The notes under the pieces were generated by a model. The model was not told where the DNA came from. It saw only the letters and a program-made list of their open reading frames with translations, and did not search any database. Positions 32,138 through 32,254 of a stretch of 32,254 nucleotides of DNA are shown piece after piece. Within the stretch, counting starts at the first letter, position 1, and each line of letters starts with the position of its first letter. Made by a program: the position numbers and the translations under genes. Source of the DNA: Primorskyibacter aestuariivivens (GTDB lineage: Bacteria > Pseudomonadota > Alphaproteobacteria > Rhodobacterales > Rhodobacteraceae); the NCBI RefSeq assembly GCF_028023675.1, contig NZ_JAQIOZ010000030.1, positions 1 to 32,254 of the forward strand, in the 5' to 3' direction.

Positions 32138-32254
32138 TGAGCTACTCCCCAGTGTTTGGACAGTGTTCAGCGTAAATTAAGCTACTCTTTGCTCCTGCTG
32201 ACCTGATTGGGTTTCGTCTTTTCTTAGCCAGTAGACCACGGCTGGGGGTTTGCC
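32138..32254 (-). mobile_element. End of an IS3-family insertion sequence (partial)
   Basis: From 32138 the sequence begins TGAGCTACTCCCCAGTGTTT and goes on to TGGACA. This resembles IS3-family terminal repeats, which start with TG and have a C-run and a 'TGGACA' block. The 3' end of a transposase gene lies just inside it. The other end and any target duplication are outside the window. The 112 bases between tamB and this point hold no gene or clear terminator. Confidence 0.7.
32177..32254 (-). CDS. IS3-family transposase (OrfB), C-terminal end only
   Basis: Twenty-five codons and a TAA remain in view: G-K-P-P-A-V-V-Y-W-L-R-K-D-E-T and a Gln-rich Q-Q-E-Q-R-V-A end. The P-P-A-V-V-Y-W segment and the Q-x-Q-R-V-A terminus are common in IS3-family OrfB proteins, which cut and join the element's ends with a DDE active site that lies outside the window. 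The gene reads toward tamB and runs off the right edge. Completeness of the element cannot be judged. Confidence 0.75.
   Translation of the reverse strand, partial: GKPPAVVYWLRKDETQSGQQEQRVA

Overview
The window looks like chromosomal DNA of a marine Roseobacter-type alphaproteobacterium (Rhodobacteraceae). This rests on the GC-rich coding bias, a ChvE/GguAB sugar importer with a divergent GbpR-type LysR regulator, TRAP transporters, a TamA/TamB pair and small phasin-like proteins. The assignment is inference from gene content, not from a marker gene.

Region 1 (1-7801, minus strand) is one operon. It carries a ChvE-type binding protein, GguA ATPase and GguB permease, then four enzymes of the non-phosphorylative L-arabinose pathway: L-arabonate dehydratase (IlvD/EDD), a Gfo/Idh/MocA sugar 1-dehydrogenase, an L-2-keto-3-deoxyarabonate dehydratase of the DapA family, and the start of an alpha-ketoglutarate semialdehyde dehydrogenase. 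A divergent GbpR-like LysR gene (7923-8843) shares the promoter region, which holds a perfect inverted repeat directly against its start codon. Region 2 (8860-15608, minus strand) has a second LysR regulator of the same subfamily, a cytoplasmic GH51 alpha-L-arabinofuranosidase and a MalK/UgpC-MalE-MalF-MalG type importer. Together these suggest import of arabinose-containing oligosaccharides, intracellular release of arabinose, and oxidation to 2-oxoglutarate. The lactonase needed between dehydrogenase and dehydratase is probably the SMP-30 protein at 16322-17203.

Region 3 (about 15.6-23.7 kb) is a zone of gene decay around sugar-acid metabolism. It contains an OppC-like permease scrap, a GntR DNA-binding domain with two stop codons, a 44-codon stub of a mandelate racemase family gene, a TRAP large permease with about half of the protein deleted in frame, a TRAP binding protein with two stop codons, and a mannonate dehydratase that has lost its first ~100 codons where it abuts a GntR regulator. 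Intact between these wrecks are the lactonase, an L-idonate-type zinc dehydrogenase, the small TRAP subunit, the GntR regulator (apart from its start) and a fructuronate reductase (UxuB).

Region 4 (23771-32254) is housekeeping: a small membrane protein with a fatty acid hydroxylase/sterol desaturase, two small helical proteins (the second with a long Ala/Lys/Pro tail) ending at a UUCG-loop terminator, then tamA-tamB for outer membrane protein assembly. The end of an IS3-family insertion sequence begins about 110 bases after tamB and runs off the window. No tRNA, rRNA or CRISPR array was seen.
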